Source: Plecoglossus altivelis
Taxonomy: Eukaryota > Chordata > Actinopteri > Osmeriformes > Plecoglossidae
DNA length: 64,000 nucleotides
Assembly: GCA_036571765.1 (NCBI GenBank)
Contig: BROE01000013.1
Coordinates: forward strand, 16,777,513 to 16,841,512
Reading direction: 5' to 3'
Part shown: positions 1 to 10,219 of the stretch, piece by piece
Layout of the letters: the number at the start of each line of letters is the position of its first letter
How positions within the stretch are numbered: the first letter of the stretch is position 1
Notes under the pieces: model-generated
What the model was told of the DNA's origin: nothing
Databases searched by the model: none
The model's input: only the letters and a program-made list of their open reading frames with translations
Translations under genes and position numbers: made by a program

Positions 1-190
1 GTCACCTGCCGTCATCTAAGGTCTCTTACTGTCACCTACTATGGTCTCCTACTGTCATCCAGTGTCTTCTACTATCATCAAATGTCTCTTGCTATCATCT
101 ACTGTCTCCCACTGCCATCTAATGTCTCCTACCATCATCTGCTGTCATCTAATGTCTCCTACTGTCATCTAATGTCTCCTACTGTCTCCC
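1..190. repeat. Degenerate ~20-bp repeat at left edge
   Basis: Units resembling GTCTCCTACTGTCATCTAAT recur about nine times with many changes; the array probably continues beyond the window. Confidence 0.8.
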
Positions 191-1189
191 AGCTGCATCT
201 CCCACAGCACATCTCGTAAAACACCTGGCACTATATCAAGACAGCCTGCCTAATAAATAACAATAAACACAGCCTCAATTAGAAAATGTGCAAGGCTTTC
301 ACTAGCAGAGCCCCCACCTCAAGTGTCAGCCAGGGTACTCATAATTATGAAAAATAACGCTGTGGGGGAGGAATCCAGGGGGAGGTGGGGGCTTATTTTA
401 ATAAGGATACAGAATCAATACAGTCTAATCAATCTGGGCTAATTAAAAAAACCTATATTCTGAAACAATCCAAATGCATAAACAAGATTAAAATAGATGA
501 AGGAGCGGTGCCAGGAGCGCCATGCCGCTAATTAAATGATACTAATTGTAATTCTGCGGCTGTCTGTCGCCGTGTGTCGTTTGTTTGTTGGGAGGAGAGA
601 AGACGTTCCCGGTTGCCCACCAGACGCTCACTCTCCTGCCTACATTTTCTCGACCTCTCTCTCTATCCCTTACCCCTTTCTTTTCCTCTCTCTTCTAACA
701 CATTCTCTACCTCTCTCTTCCACAGCTTCTCCACCTCTCCCTCATCGCTCTCGTCCTGCGTCAGATCTTACTCTCGCTGCATCTCTTTTGTACTCTCGCT
801 CTCTCTCTCTGCATCTCTTCGTACTCTCTCTCTCATTCACTCTCTGGATGTCTTCCTATTGTCTCTCTCTTCCTGCCTCCGTGTGATGCTAACCCGTGGT
901 GCATGATGGGGCAGGGAGGAAGGGCTCATCCCAAGGTGTCTAGAACCCTCAGATGAAGACATTACCATATTAGTCACGGAGCCCCGCTCGGACAGACCTC
1001 AGACCTGTTAGCACCATGAAGGCACAGACGCAGCATTATCTATGAACACAGCCCGAGGGGATGGAAGTGCGTGCGTGTGTGTGTTTGTGTGTGTGGGGCT
1101 GTGGAAAGACTATAGAGATATTAAATTGGCCCATCATTCAAGTGGAAGAGAGACAAAGAGGATGGAGGAAGGGGAAACATTAAGTAGAG

Positions 1190-1191
<2 letters not shown>
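191..1191 (-). other. Intron or 3' region, AT-rich island plus CT-rich tract
   Basis: Positions 225-545 are AT-rich and non-repetitive with several TAATTAA homeodomain-type cores, a possible conserved noncoding element. Positions 640-880 are CTCTCT-rich. Any further exons of the gene would lie to the left of the window. Confidence 0.45.

Positions 1192-1242
<51 letters not shown>
1192..1242. repeat. (TG)n microsatellite next to exon 18 donor
   Basis: About 25 uninterrupted TG units. In the transcript this is a CA repeat beginning about seven nucleotides inside the intron. Confidence 0.97.
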
Positions 1243-1244
<2 letters not shown>

Positions 1245-1248
1245 AAAC

Positions 1249-1398
1249 CTCAGAGATCAGCATGTCCTTCTCCTGCTGTAGCTGGCTGCTGCGGAGGCTC
1301 TGGGCTTGCAGGGTCTCCTCTGTGTGGCTCAGGCTGGCCTGCAGACTGCTCACCTGCTCCTGCAGGGCCTGGACCTCCTCCTGTTTGGCCTGCTCCTG
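1249..1398 (-). CDS. Coiled-coil gene, exon 18 of 18 in window (150 bp)
   Basis: Fifty residues beginning QEQAKQEEVQALQEQVSSLQ and ending QEKDMLISE. The acceptor GGGTGCAG|CAGGAG lacks a pyrimidine tract and offers a NAGNAG choice that would remove one Gln. The donor CTCTGAG|GTTTCT is weak. A consensus donor, GAGCAG|GTGAGC, lies inside the exon at 1353/1354 and would leave a 15-codon in-frame exon. The downstream part keeps heptad coding character, so the long form is preferred. Confidence 0.75.
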
Positions 1399-1424
1399 CT
1401 GCACCCACCCACCCACACACACAC

Positions 1425-1480
<56 letters not shown>

Positions 1481-2282
1481 ACACCATCCACCCACACACA
1501 CACAGATGAACACTAATACCCACGCACACTTATGACCACCAACACACCTTCACACATAAGCACAAAATCCGCTGCGCAGACACAGGCAGTTGCACACACA
1601 CATGAACACGCACGCTCACACCTGCACGCCCACACACAGGTACTTCAGTCCAAAAACACACATGGGCATATGAACATACGGAGGCTCAAACGTACACTTA
1701 GACACATAAGCAAAACAACAAGAAAAAACAAGTGCCCACAGCAGGCACAAAGACACAGAACACGGGTCACCCACACACAAACAGAGAAAATGCGGCTAAT
1801 TAGAATTTGTCAACCATAAGAAGTTTGCGACACAGGGCTGGTGTCAGGGACACTGAGGCACACACGCACGCAGAGGCACACACGCTCGCACACAAACACA
1901 CATATCATTAAATGTTCAGTGAAACGTTATCACTTATCAGGAATAATTGCTGCATGTGTGTGCAAGTGTGAAATTGAACAAAATCCCACTCCATATAATT
2001 AAAGAAAACACTGCCGGCAGACAATCCAGCGAGGGGTGCAGGGGAGCGTGAAGGCATGGAGGATGGCTGCCTGGCCAGAGCTGTGTGCTGGGGTCTGGCT
2101 GGGTCTGCCTAGGGGCCAGCCTGGAGAGACAGGCTGGCTGGGCTCCTCTGAACCCCTCATACCTGGGCACGTTCCTCCCTCTACCTCCCAACATCGCCCC
2201 ACCCCCCAAGGTATGGAGGGAGCGTGAGAGGAGAAACCAAAGTAAACAACTCCTCCTCCCATCTCCTCCTCCGAACCTGAAC

Positions 2283-2343
<61 letters not shown>

Positions 2344-3208
2344 GACCTGTCTCGTCAGGTTAAAATGACATCTCCCTCTGAGTCCCAGGTAACGCCACAT
2401 AAAGCAATTACTAACAAGGCTGGAGGTCTTCCCTCCCCTTGGCGCCCCCCCTCCCCCCCCCACCAACAAACACAGACACTCCTCCGCTTTGTACAGGGTG
2501 GAGGGGGTGGTGGGCCGGGGGGGAAGCATGGCAGGCTGAAGTAGGCAGGAGGGGGGGGGGTGGGCGGTGGTGGTTTGGTCGGGACTATGTGCCCTGTCAG
2601 GCAAAATGAATTTTCGATCAGCCAGTTAGTAATCTGTCCATAAATAAATAAACAAATGAATAATTGAGAGGGCAACATAAATAAATAACATCACAAACAT
2701 TTCGCCAGCACTCATAAGTATTCCGCAGCTTGGGTTGCATGCTAATGATAAAAACAGAACAAGGAGCAGGTTCAGATGCATCACTCACAACTCCCCCCAA
2801 AATGTAAAAAATACAAATCTTTCAAGGAACACCAAGCATCCCCTCTGCATTGAAGTGACAGGCCTGTCCCATTTAAACACACAGGGACACTCTTGCAAAC
2901 AAATAACTGACCAGTATGATGGGCAGACGGACAGATGGATGGACATGGGCGAAGGAGGGGGGGTTGGGGTTGGCAGAGGTATAAATAAATGAAAACTGTG
3001 AAGCACTTTTCCACTGACAGGCCCAGAAATAACACGACACACACACACACACACACACATGCAAGGACATATGACCATGTCCTTGAACCCCACACCCCTC
3101 CGAGCTAAAGAGGTCAGGATGTGTCCCTGGTCCTCTGGTCTGTGCTGGATGCGCTGTATCGAGGAGGGAGGGGTGTGTGCAAACAAGCTGGCCCCCCGAT
3201 GCTCTCAC
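1399..3208 (-). other. Intron between exons 18 and 17
   Basis: Contains a (CA)n run (3036-3058), an AT-rich TAAATAAATAA stretch (2640-2700), G- and C-runs (2440-2570), a (CT)n tract (2285-2342), CACA-rich sequence (1500-1900) and the UG-repeat acceptor region. Confidence 0.6.
1405..1502. repeat. (CA)n/(CACC)n tract upstream of exon 18 acceptor
   Basis: The plus strand is CACACA with CACCCACC interruptions. In the transcript this is a UG/GGGU repeat that occupies the place where a polypyrimidine tract should be. Confidence 0.95.
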
Positions 3209-3376
3209 CTCCGTCTGGGCTGCCTGGAGCTGCTTCTGGGCTGCCTGGAGCTGCTCCTGGGCTGCCTGGAGCTGCTCCTGGGCTGCCTGGAGCTGCTCCT
3301 GGGCTGCCTGGAGCTGCTCCTGGGCTGTCCTCAGCTCCACCCTCAGCCTCAGCACCACCTCATCCCTGCTGGCCAC
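3209..3376 (-). CDS. Coiled-coil gene, exon 17 of 18, with heptad tandem repeat (168 bp)
   Basis: Fifty-six residues: VASRDEVVLRLRVELRTAQ, then tandem EQLQAAQ heptads (four Glu-Gln-Leu and one Lys-Gln-Leu version), ending TE. The acceptor is GTTGTGTTCAG and the donor ACGGAG|GTGAGA. It is phase 0-0. The 21-bp DNA unit keeps both the reading frame and the coiled-coil register, so copy-number change would lengthen the rod by whole heptads. Confidence 0.88.
3217..3330 (-). repeat. 21-bp coding minisatellite (EQLQAAQ heptad)
   Basis: The unit GGAGCTGCTCCTGGGCTGCCT (plus strand) is repeated about five times with very few changes. The near identity at DNA level indicates recent slippage or unequal exchange rather than old protein constraint. 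Confidence 0.95.
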
Positions 3377-3412
3377 CTGAACACAACCACAACCACACAC
3401 TCAACCAACCAA

Positions 3413-3592
3413 CAAGAGAGAGAGTGGTAGAGGAGGGAGACATAGAGAGATAGCGAGAGAGAGACAGTTGAGTAGATGCAGACAGCAATAGATGTGTGTG
3501 GGCAAGCGAGAAAAAGAGAGCGAGAGAGAGACGGAGAGCGAGAGAGAGCGAGCGAGCAAGAGAGATAGCGAGCGAGAGAGAGAGCGCGAGTC
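3413..3592. repeat. Purine-rich simple repeat filling an intron
   Basis: GAGAGAGCGAGCGAG-type sequence occupies most of the 222-bp intron between exons 17 and 16, so in the transcript the intron is largely CUCUCGCU, a long polypyrimidine tract. Confidence 0.85.
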
Positions 3593-3598
3593 CCATAC

Positions 3599-3754
3599 CT
3601 CTTGCTGGGCTGCTCTGTGTTTTTCTAGCAGCAGGTTCAGCTCATGACTCAGACCCTGGTTCTCCTTCACCTGGGCAGCCAGCTTGTCTCTCTCCTCCCC
3701 CACCTCACGAAGCTCCCCCTGCAGCCTGCTCGCCAGCTTCTCCTCCTGGACCAG
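3599..3754 (-). CDS. Coiled-coil gene, exon 16 of 18 (156 bp)
   Basis: Fifty-two residues beginning LVQEEKLASRLQGELREVGE and ending KHRAAQQE. The acceptor is GTGCGGTCAG, poor in pyrimidines, and the donor AAGAG|GTATGG. It is phase 0-0. A purine-rich GAGAGCGAG tract (3413-3590, pyrimidine-rich in the transcript) begins about 8 nt past the donor. Confidence 0.86.
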
Positions 3755-3860
3755 CTGACCGCACGCACACGCACACACACGTGGAGGGGAGAGACCGACA
3801 AGGGTGAGAAGAGATGCCTAGCATAGTGATAAGCCTGTGAGGCTTGGCAGGGCTGGTTAC

Positions 3861-3956
3861 CTGGGCGTAGCAGGTGGTGTAGTGTTGCTGGAGGTGGAGC
3901 AGGTCTGCCCTGACCTCAGACATCCTCTCCTCCATCTCCTCAGCTCCTCCTCTGAC
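3861..3956 (-). CDS. Coiled-coil gene, exon 15 of 18 (96 bp)
   Basis: Thirty-two residues beginning VRGGAEEMEERMSEVRADLL and ending HYTTCYAQ. The acceptor is GTGTTCCAG and the donor GCCCAG|GTAACC. It is phase 0-0. The His-Tyr-Thr-Thr-Cys-Tyr end is unusual for a rod and may be a useful family signature. Confidence 0.86.
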
Positions 3957-4078
3957 CTGGAACACACTCAGGTTCAGCTCACACACTGGGTCCAATCTCA
4001 GGATTAGTGGACCTGGCTGGTTCTGACTGTGCATGTGCGTCCGTACCTGGTGATACTGGGTGTGTTTGCGCGTTCTAC

Positions 4079-4237
4079 CTGGTCGGCCCTCTCTCTCCTG
4101 AGAGAGCCTAGCTCGGACGCCAGCTGCTGCAGTGCATCCTGGGAGGAGAGCAGCTGCTGTCGGAGCATGGATGCGTCCTGTTCCTCAGCCTGCAGCTTGG
4201 CCCTCAGCACCTCCGCCGTGTCCTGGTGCTGGCACAG
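4079..4237 (-). CDS. Coiled-coil gene, exon 14 of 18 (159 bp)
   Basis: Fifty-three residues beginning LCQHQDTAEVLRAKLQAEEQ and ending LRRERADQ. The acceptor is CCTTCTCCCCAG and the donor GACCAG|GTAGAA. It is phase 0-0, with regular Leu heptads. Confidence 0.88.
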
Positions 4238-4843
4238 CTGGGGAGAAGGGGGGGGCATCACTGTCTAGAACTGGTGCTACACTATACTCTGGGGTGGGGG
4301 TAGGGGGGGGTACACCAGTTCAGACAATTAACAGGAAGAAGGAGTTTCAAATCAACCAAATCAACAAGTAGATTTTCTACGGCGTCTGTCTTCTCTGCTG
4401 CTGCTTCTTATACCACCATCGGAAAAATCTATGGCACACCATGATGTCAACAGGTAATGGCTGTTGGATGATTGTAACTGTCGGACGCACGTCCAGCCAC
4501 AGTGCATCTGAGGGACACGCAACGGAAGATGTACGTCTAGTTAGAATCCAATTCAAGTCCGTGAAGTTTTAAGGAAATGGGCAGAATTTTTGAGGGAAAT
4601 AGCCGGATCCGCTGTTCCCTATTTCACAGCAAATTGGATAATGAGGGTTTAGACTGAATCATTTCTGCTCTTGTTATTCAGCCATCGTGAAAGGATTGCG
4701 GATTGCACATACTGTAATTATCCACGAAGCATCTTTTTCACGCTATTCCTGCTCGCTAAGTCATTGTCCTGCGAAAATACGATAAGACTTCTGTTGTAGC
4801 CAGTGGGTGAGTAGAGGGGGAGAGAGAGATGGTGGGGGAAGCG

Positions 4844-4888
<45 letters not shown>

Positions 4889-5870
4889 GGATATGGATGT
4901 ATATTTACAGAGAGAGGAGAGAGAGACTAGGGATGAGGCTGTTCAAACCAACAGTAACAACGTTGCATTAAGCAACGCCGTTAGCAAACACAACATGGCT
5001 GCTCGCTGGCTGGAGTGAAACATCTGAGGTGAGTAGAATCATTCAGTCTAGACAGTCAGACGGGCCTCTTCAGCAGGAACAGCATGAATCCACACAGGAA
5101 GAGATAAGAGAGAAGGGCTCAAAAACAAAGGCACAAAGGCGCACATTTGAATGCAGCGATCATGTCAGTGGGAGTGCTAGTTGACCTTGAGCCGATGCTG
5201 TAACAGTATCAAGATAGCCTTTCCTGTATCAGGAACCACATAAACAAACCAGGCTTTAACTCCCTCTGTCTTAGCCTTGAGTTCCTTCCCCAGAAATCTC
5301 ATTAAAGGATGCTGTCAGCCTGCTTCCTAAGCACAAAATGGTAATTAAAAACAGGGAGCTCATATGCATTTTAGAGCTGGGCACTTAAAAGCAAGAAGGG
5401 GACAGAATGGAAAAGAAATCTCATTTCCTGTGTGTCTGCTGATTGGAGGCTGATGTGGAGCTAAAGCTAATTAAACCCCTGTGACCTGATGTGATGGAGG
5501 TCGCCCCCCCCCCTCCCTCCTCCACCTCCTGCTGCCTTCACCATGCCCCCTCCCCGCGTGCGCTTATCTACAATCACCCTCCACGTCCTCCCCAAGGCCT
5601 CTTCTTCTCTTTCTCTGGCAAACAAACCCCCTTAACCTCCAATGCCTCAGCCAGACCCTAGCCCCAGCCCTTTAGTACTACCCCCAGACCTGTAGCACTA
5701 CCCTCAGCCCTATAGCACTACCCCCAGCCCTATAGCACTACCCCCAGCCCCAGTCTCAGCCCCAACCTTAGCCCCAGCCCTATAGCACTACCCCCAGCCC
5801 TATAGCACTACCCCCAGCCCTATAGCACTACCCCCAGCCCTATAGCATTATCCCCATCCCCAGCCCTCAC
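4238..5870 (-). other. Intron between exons 14 and 13
   Basis: Holds the donor-proximal array, an AT-rich possible regulatory island (5300-5480, with ATATGCAT and TAATTAAA) and a (GA)n tract (4847-4887). No exon seen. Confidence 0.6.
5635..5860. repeat. 20-bp-type minisatellite at a donor
   Basis: The unit CCCTATAGCACTACCCCCAG, with degenerate copies, ends about 10-20 nt from the exon 13 donor. In the transcript it reads CTGGGGGTAGTGCTATAGGG, bringing repeated GGGGGTAG sequence just inside the intron; G-triplets near donors are known splicing enhancers. Confidence 0.9.
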
Positions 5871-6125
5871 CCTGGCCTCCAGCTCCTCCACACTGAGCAG
5901 CAGCTCCTGGTTGTGGGCTACCAGGCTGTTGCTCCTCTCCTCCTGCCCACGCAGGCTCCTGAGGGCCATGTCCCGGCCCCGCTGCACCTCGTCCAGCTCT
6001 GCCTCGCGCAGCCTCAGGGCCTCAGACACGGTGTGGCAGCGCTCCTTCCAAGCCCGGAGGTCTCTCTCATGCCGGGCGTTCTGCTCCGCCTGCTCCCGTC
6101 CTGCCTGCACCTCTACCTGGCAGAC
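5871..6125 (-). CDS. Coiled-coil gene, exon 13 of 18 (255 bp)
   Basis: The longest exon, 85 residues, from VCQVEVQAGREQ through RDLRAWKERCHTVSEALRLR to SVEELEAR. The acceptor is TACCCCCCAG and the donor GCCAGG|GTGAGG. An alternative acceptor nine bases further in (TGCCAG|GTAGAG) would drop three codons without shifting frame. It is phase 0-0. Heptads run throughout and contain one Trp. Confidence 0.9.
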
Positions 6126-7117
6126 CTGGGGGGTACCCAAGGCCAGAGTCAGGGTCATGACCAGGGTCAGCTGCACAGCATTGTCTCTGGGCAAACACTC
6201 TGTCCGGTCATGGTCATAGACATCTACATCTGGAAACGCAAACACAAACACAGACATCCACACACCACACCGTCTCGCGCAAACGTCACTGAAAACAAAA
6301 TGTGTCGAGTGCCCAGAGAGAGCAGATGCACAAACGGAAACCAACCCCTCTTTTCTTTTTCTCTACTGCAGCCTCCCCTCCCTCCCCCCTAAGTCACACC
6401 AAGCTCCCTGGACACTGGAACAACAACATGTCTGTTACATCTCTAATGAGCTTCTACTTCAACCCACTCCGAGAGAAAAGAGAAGATTCTTTATGAACTG
6501 ACGGAGTCGCACGGTGACAGCGCCGCCACATAAAAGTCCGACGCGAGCGAAACCGCAGAGTGTTAGCCGGGCGTGAAAATATACTGAGGCGCACACCTCT
6601 GCAGACCCCCCTATTAATCAACCTGTCTGCACTTTGTTTGGAGAGTAATCTTGTCCAACCACCAGAGGAGCACTCAGCAGTAAGTGGCGCTTGGCCGTGC
6701 GCTTTGAAGGCCGTGCTTTATTGCGTTTCCAGAGCCCGCGAGGCTGCGCTGTAAAAACACACCATCTTAGCCCTCAACACTCGCCTGGAGGGGGTTACTC
6801 ACCTCACGCACCAGCCCCAGGACCACCTAAAGAGACCCTGCTTAGCGACTCTCATTCTTCCAGACACCCAGGTAATATATGTCCCTCCTGGGCCATGCCC
6901 CATGGCTGGCCCCCCTTTTAACCTCCCCGCCCCCTCGCTCCCCTCTCAGTGGCCCCTGGTGGCAAGCTGCCTAGCCAGTCCTCACTTTTAGTGGTGTGGA
7001 CCACCACAATCATGTCCAAGGGGCCACACATGCAGACACACCGCACACACAGGCAGTAAGGACCATGGACCATCAAGCAGGAGTACCGGGGAGGGAGCCG
7101 GTCGGGAGGTGACACAC
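6126..7117 (-). other. Intron between exons 13 and 12
   Basis: Mixed-composition sequence. Nothing recognised beyond splice signals at its ends. Confidence 0.55.
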
Positions 7118-7180
7118 CTTGTCCTTGAGAGTCTGCTGTTCCTCTCTCAGCCTCTTCATGTCATTTTCTCTTCCACTGAG
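7118..7180 (-). CDS. Coiled-coil gene, exon 12 of 18 (63 bp)
   Basis: Twenty-one residues, LSGRENDMKRLREEQQTLKD then K. The acceptor CTCTCCCCACCTTAG has a strong pyrimidine tract; the donor is GACAAG|GTGTGT. It is phase 0-0, exactly three heptads long. Confidence 0.82.
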
Positions 7181-8566
7181 CTAAGGTGGGGAGAGAGAGA
7201 CAGACAGATAGAAAGTCAGACAAAGAGACAGTCAGACAAAGAGACAGTCAGACAAAGAGACAGTCAGACAGAGAGCCAGTCAGACAGAGAGACAGTCAGA
7301 CAGAGAGCCTGACAGACAGAGAGACAGTCAGACAGAGAGACAGTCAATCAAAGAGACAGTAAGACAGGGAGCCAGTCAGACGGATAGACAGTCAGACAAA
7401 GAGACAGTCAGACAAAGAGACAGTCAGACAAAGAGACAGTCAGACAAAGAGACAGTCAGACAAAGAGACAGTCAGAATACTTCTTTCCTCTCTACTCTGA
7501 CTTGCATTAAGGCAACAACAAGCTCAATCAACCTAAAAGTTCCAAACGTCCGTTCTACATTTACTCCACCTCCTCCGGAATACTGCTGTAAATGTTTTGA
7601 TATAAAAAAAAGAATTGCGCGAGGGAAAAAAGTGTTGATATACTGAAGAGGGTTGATGGCCAGGGAGTAGAATAGTAGGTAATGCATGAAGCAACAATAA
7701 ATGGTGTGTATATGTGTGTGTGTCAGCAACAGCCTTGCAGCCTCCAAAGCAGGATTTCCGGTAATTCGAGCCCCTGGACCTTATTACTGACCCCCCCCCC
7801 TCCCCCACCTACTGTAGCCTTCTGTTTGAGCTTTAATAGTTAGGGAAATGAAGGCGAGTGCGGGCTTAGTTGAGCCTCCCTGGTAAACAGCAGATACAGA
7901 CCCGAGACTGGTACTCGGCGGAAATGAAACCTCTCGTTTTAATGAGTGAACGGGTGGAGGTGTCAGTCAGGCCGTGCGGAGGTGAGCGCGCGGAGGTGTT
8001 CCGGTGAAGTGACTGCTCTCTCGGAGGTGGCCCCTCTCTCTCTCTCTCTCCCTCTCTCTCTCCAGGAAGGGAACATTACTTCTGACCCCTTGCTCTTCCT
8101 CTCGCTAGCAGTTCCCAGCCAAGCACATCTGAATGTGGCGCGAGGCCGCGGAAGATGGGAAGCGCTTTTCTCTCGGCATGAAAAGAAGGTTTGACTCCGT
8201 AGTTGGGGGGGGTCGTGGAACGCCAGGTCTTAGAGCACACGTCTCTCTTTTCTCTCGCTCCGGCGGGTGAGTGGGGGGCGGGGGGTGGGGGAGGAGGAGG
8301 GAGGGGTCAAAGGTGTCAAGGCGCAAAGCCACAAGAGAGCTGCTCTCTTTCAGCTGACTGAAAGCAAGGGATGAGTTGTCTGGGAAGGCAATATGAAGTA
8401 CAAGGACGGAGAGTGAACTTGAAAATACAACACAGACACTCACAAACAGATGAGTGTGCTGGAAGAGTGGGGAGGGGGGGTCTTTATAGAGGACAAGAGG
8501 GGTGTTATGCTACTGTGTACCGTGCTCCCTGGCCGCCTCCCCCCCCCGTCCAGACAGAGAACTGAC
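7181..8566 (-). other. Intron between exons 12 and 11
   Basis: Begins (transcript order) with CpG-containing sequence near 7950-8350, then an A/T-rich stretch (7490-7740), then the 16-bp array directly before the acceptor. Confidence 0.6.
7196..7476. repeat. 16-bp minisatellite before an acceptor
   Basis: The unit AGACAGTCAGACAAAG (plus strand) is repeated over about 280 bp with GTCAG cores at 14 positions from 7215 to 7471. In the transcript each unit reads CTTTGTCTGACTGTCT, that is, CTGAC inside pyrimidine-rich sequence. The nearest core is about 35 nt from the acceptor at 7181. Confidence 0.95.
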
Positions 8567-8671
8567 CTTGTTGTTCATCTCCTGGGACTCAATCTCCTGC
8601 TGTTCCTTCAACCGGCACACCTCCCTCTGGAGCTCAGCGATCCGCTCTTCTCTTTGCTGCTCTGCCTCCCC
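8567..8671 (-). CDS. Coiled-coil gene, exon 11 of 18 (105 bp)
   Basis: Thirty-five residues beginning GEAEQQREERIAELQREVCR and ending SQEMNNK. The acceptor is TATAATAAGCAG and the donor AACAAG|GTCAGT. It is phase 0-0. Glu/Gln/Arg content is very high, with Ile/Leu/Val at heptad positions. Confidence 0.86.
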
Positions 8672-10081
8672 CTGCTTATTATACACACCGAGACATGCCC
8701 AGAAGTACGCACACACAACACAAAACACACACCCAACACAAAGACAGAGAGAAAAGGGCAGAGGTGAGGCACACAGGGGGCTGAATGTGTCTGTTTTTAA
8801 AGGTGTCAGCGGACAGCTTTGCATTATGCATATCACACCTCTGAAATGATCCATTAGCGGGTTAGGGTGTGAGAGCTGCTAAATAAGCTGACAGGATGCC
8901 GATGCAGCACAGCCTACATCCTCATCCCTGCTTTTACCCCCAGATGAGAGGTGGTCTCTGGAGGAGGAGGGGGGAGGGGGAGCCAGGCCGGGGCTGATGG
9001 GTTAGGGGCACCTGAACAGACACCTGTCTCTGCTGGTGAGCAGGCCTAGCACCAGTCCCCCCCTCAGACAGCCCCAGACAGAGGGAGTGAGAGAGGGCGA
9101 GAGAGAGATGGAAGGAGAGAGAGAGAGGAAGGGATGGAGCAGGAGGGAGGGAGAAAGAGAGAGGAAGCAGGAGAGAGAGAGGGAGGGATGGAGAAGGAGA
9201 CAGAGGAAGGGGGTGAGGCTGAGAAAGAGAGCAAGGAGAGACAGAGGGAGTAAGAGAGGGAGAAAGATGGAGCAGGAGAGAGAGAGGGATGGGTTGAGAA
9301 GGAGAGAGAGGAGGGGAGGGGGGGTGAGGCTGAGAGAGAGAGCGAGGAGAGACAGAGGGAGAGAGATGAAGCAGGAGAGAGGGACAAGGAGCAAGAGAGG
9401 GATGAAGCAGGAGAGAGAGAGGAGAGAAGGTGGGCGAGGCTGAGAAAGAAGAGGAGGGACAGAGACAGACAGTAAAAGAGAACCCTGTCACCCCACAGCC
9501 CTCCCGCACACCCGGACACTGATTTATAATTTTAATATCTCTAATTTCCACGGCAGCGGCCGCTTTCCAAATGTCATTTTCCAATTTATGTCAAACCGTG
9601 TGACCATTTTTCTTAATATGGCTTATGACAAGCTTGCTCGCAGGGTGGATATGCAATTCAGATAGAGTGTTTTACAGGCACAGGGGTGTTTGTGTGTTTA
9701 TCTCTATCAGAGGCCACTCAATATGCTGGTGACAGGAAGCCTCACACTGGAGGGGGAAAAATTGCTTTTGCTGGTAAAAATGGCTGCAGGGAACTGAATA
9801 ATAATTCCGCCATCAATCTAATCATTATGGTTATCATAATAAGAATTATGACGGTGGTAATGATAATGTCTTAAAAAATGAATTAACGGTAAGAGCTGAA
9901 AATGGAACACGAGGCGCCTTCACGGTTTGTTTTATGAATATTTAAGTTAATTAAAACGGGCCCCGCCCCTTTTATGTACCTCTATATCTTTGGCTTAACC
10001 GCTTGACTTGAGCACAGTGAGTGAGCAGACAGGATGGAGAGGAGGAGGAGGGGGAGAAGGTGGTGTAGTGTGGTGGCTCAC
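8672..10081 (-). other. Intron with GA-rich tract and AT-rich island
   Basis: A purine-rich GAGAGAG/GGAGG field (9060-9470) is pyrimidine-rich in the transcript. An AT-rich island follows (9525-9960). Confidence 0.6.
9525..9960. promoter_or_regulatory. Candidate conserved noncoding element
   Basis: Non-repetitive AT-rich sequence with many TAAT/ATTA cores and TTATG motifs, flanked by simple repeats. No exon borders. Cross-species conservation would be needed to confirm. Confidence 0.33.
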
Positions 10082-10219
10082 CCTGACGGTGGCGCTGTGG
10101 AGCTCCTCTCTGACACGGCTCAGCTGGGCCAGCAGGGCGGCCCTCTCTCTCCCCCACTCCGCCTTGGTCCCGCGCAGCTCAGCCAGGGAGGCCTGCAGCT
10201 CGGCGCTCCTGTCCTGCAC
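10082..10219 (-). CDS. Coiled-coil gene, exon 10 of 18 (138 bp)
   Basis: Forty-six residues beginning VQDRSAELQASLAELRGTKA and ending REELHSATVR. The acceptor is TCTCTCTGCCAG and the donor GTCAGG|GTGAGC. It is phase 0-0. Leu/Ala heptads are clear, and one Trp (EWGRER) lies mid-exon. Confidence 0.88.

Noticed and set aside
5911..6392. Plus-strand open frames over exon 13
   Set aside because: Antisense shadows of the coiled-coil exon; CTG/CAG-rich coding leaves the opposite strand open.
8934..9584. 216-codon reverse-strand frame, Ser/Leu/Pro-rich
   Set aside because: It is a translation of a GAGAGAG/GGAGG purine tract; no splice context or protein-like composition.
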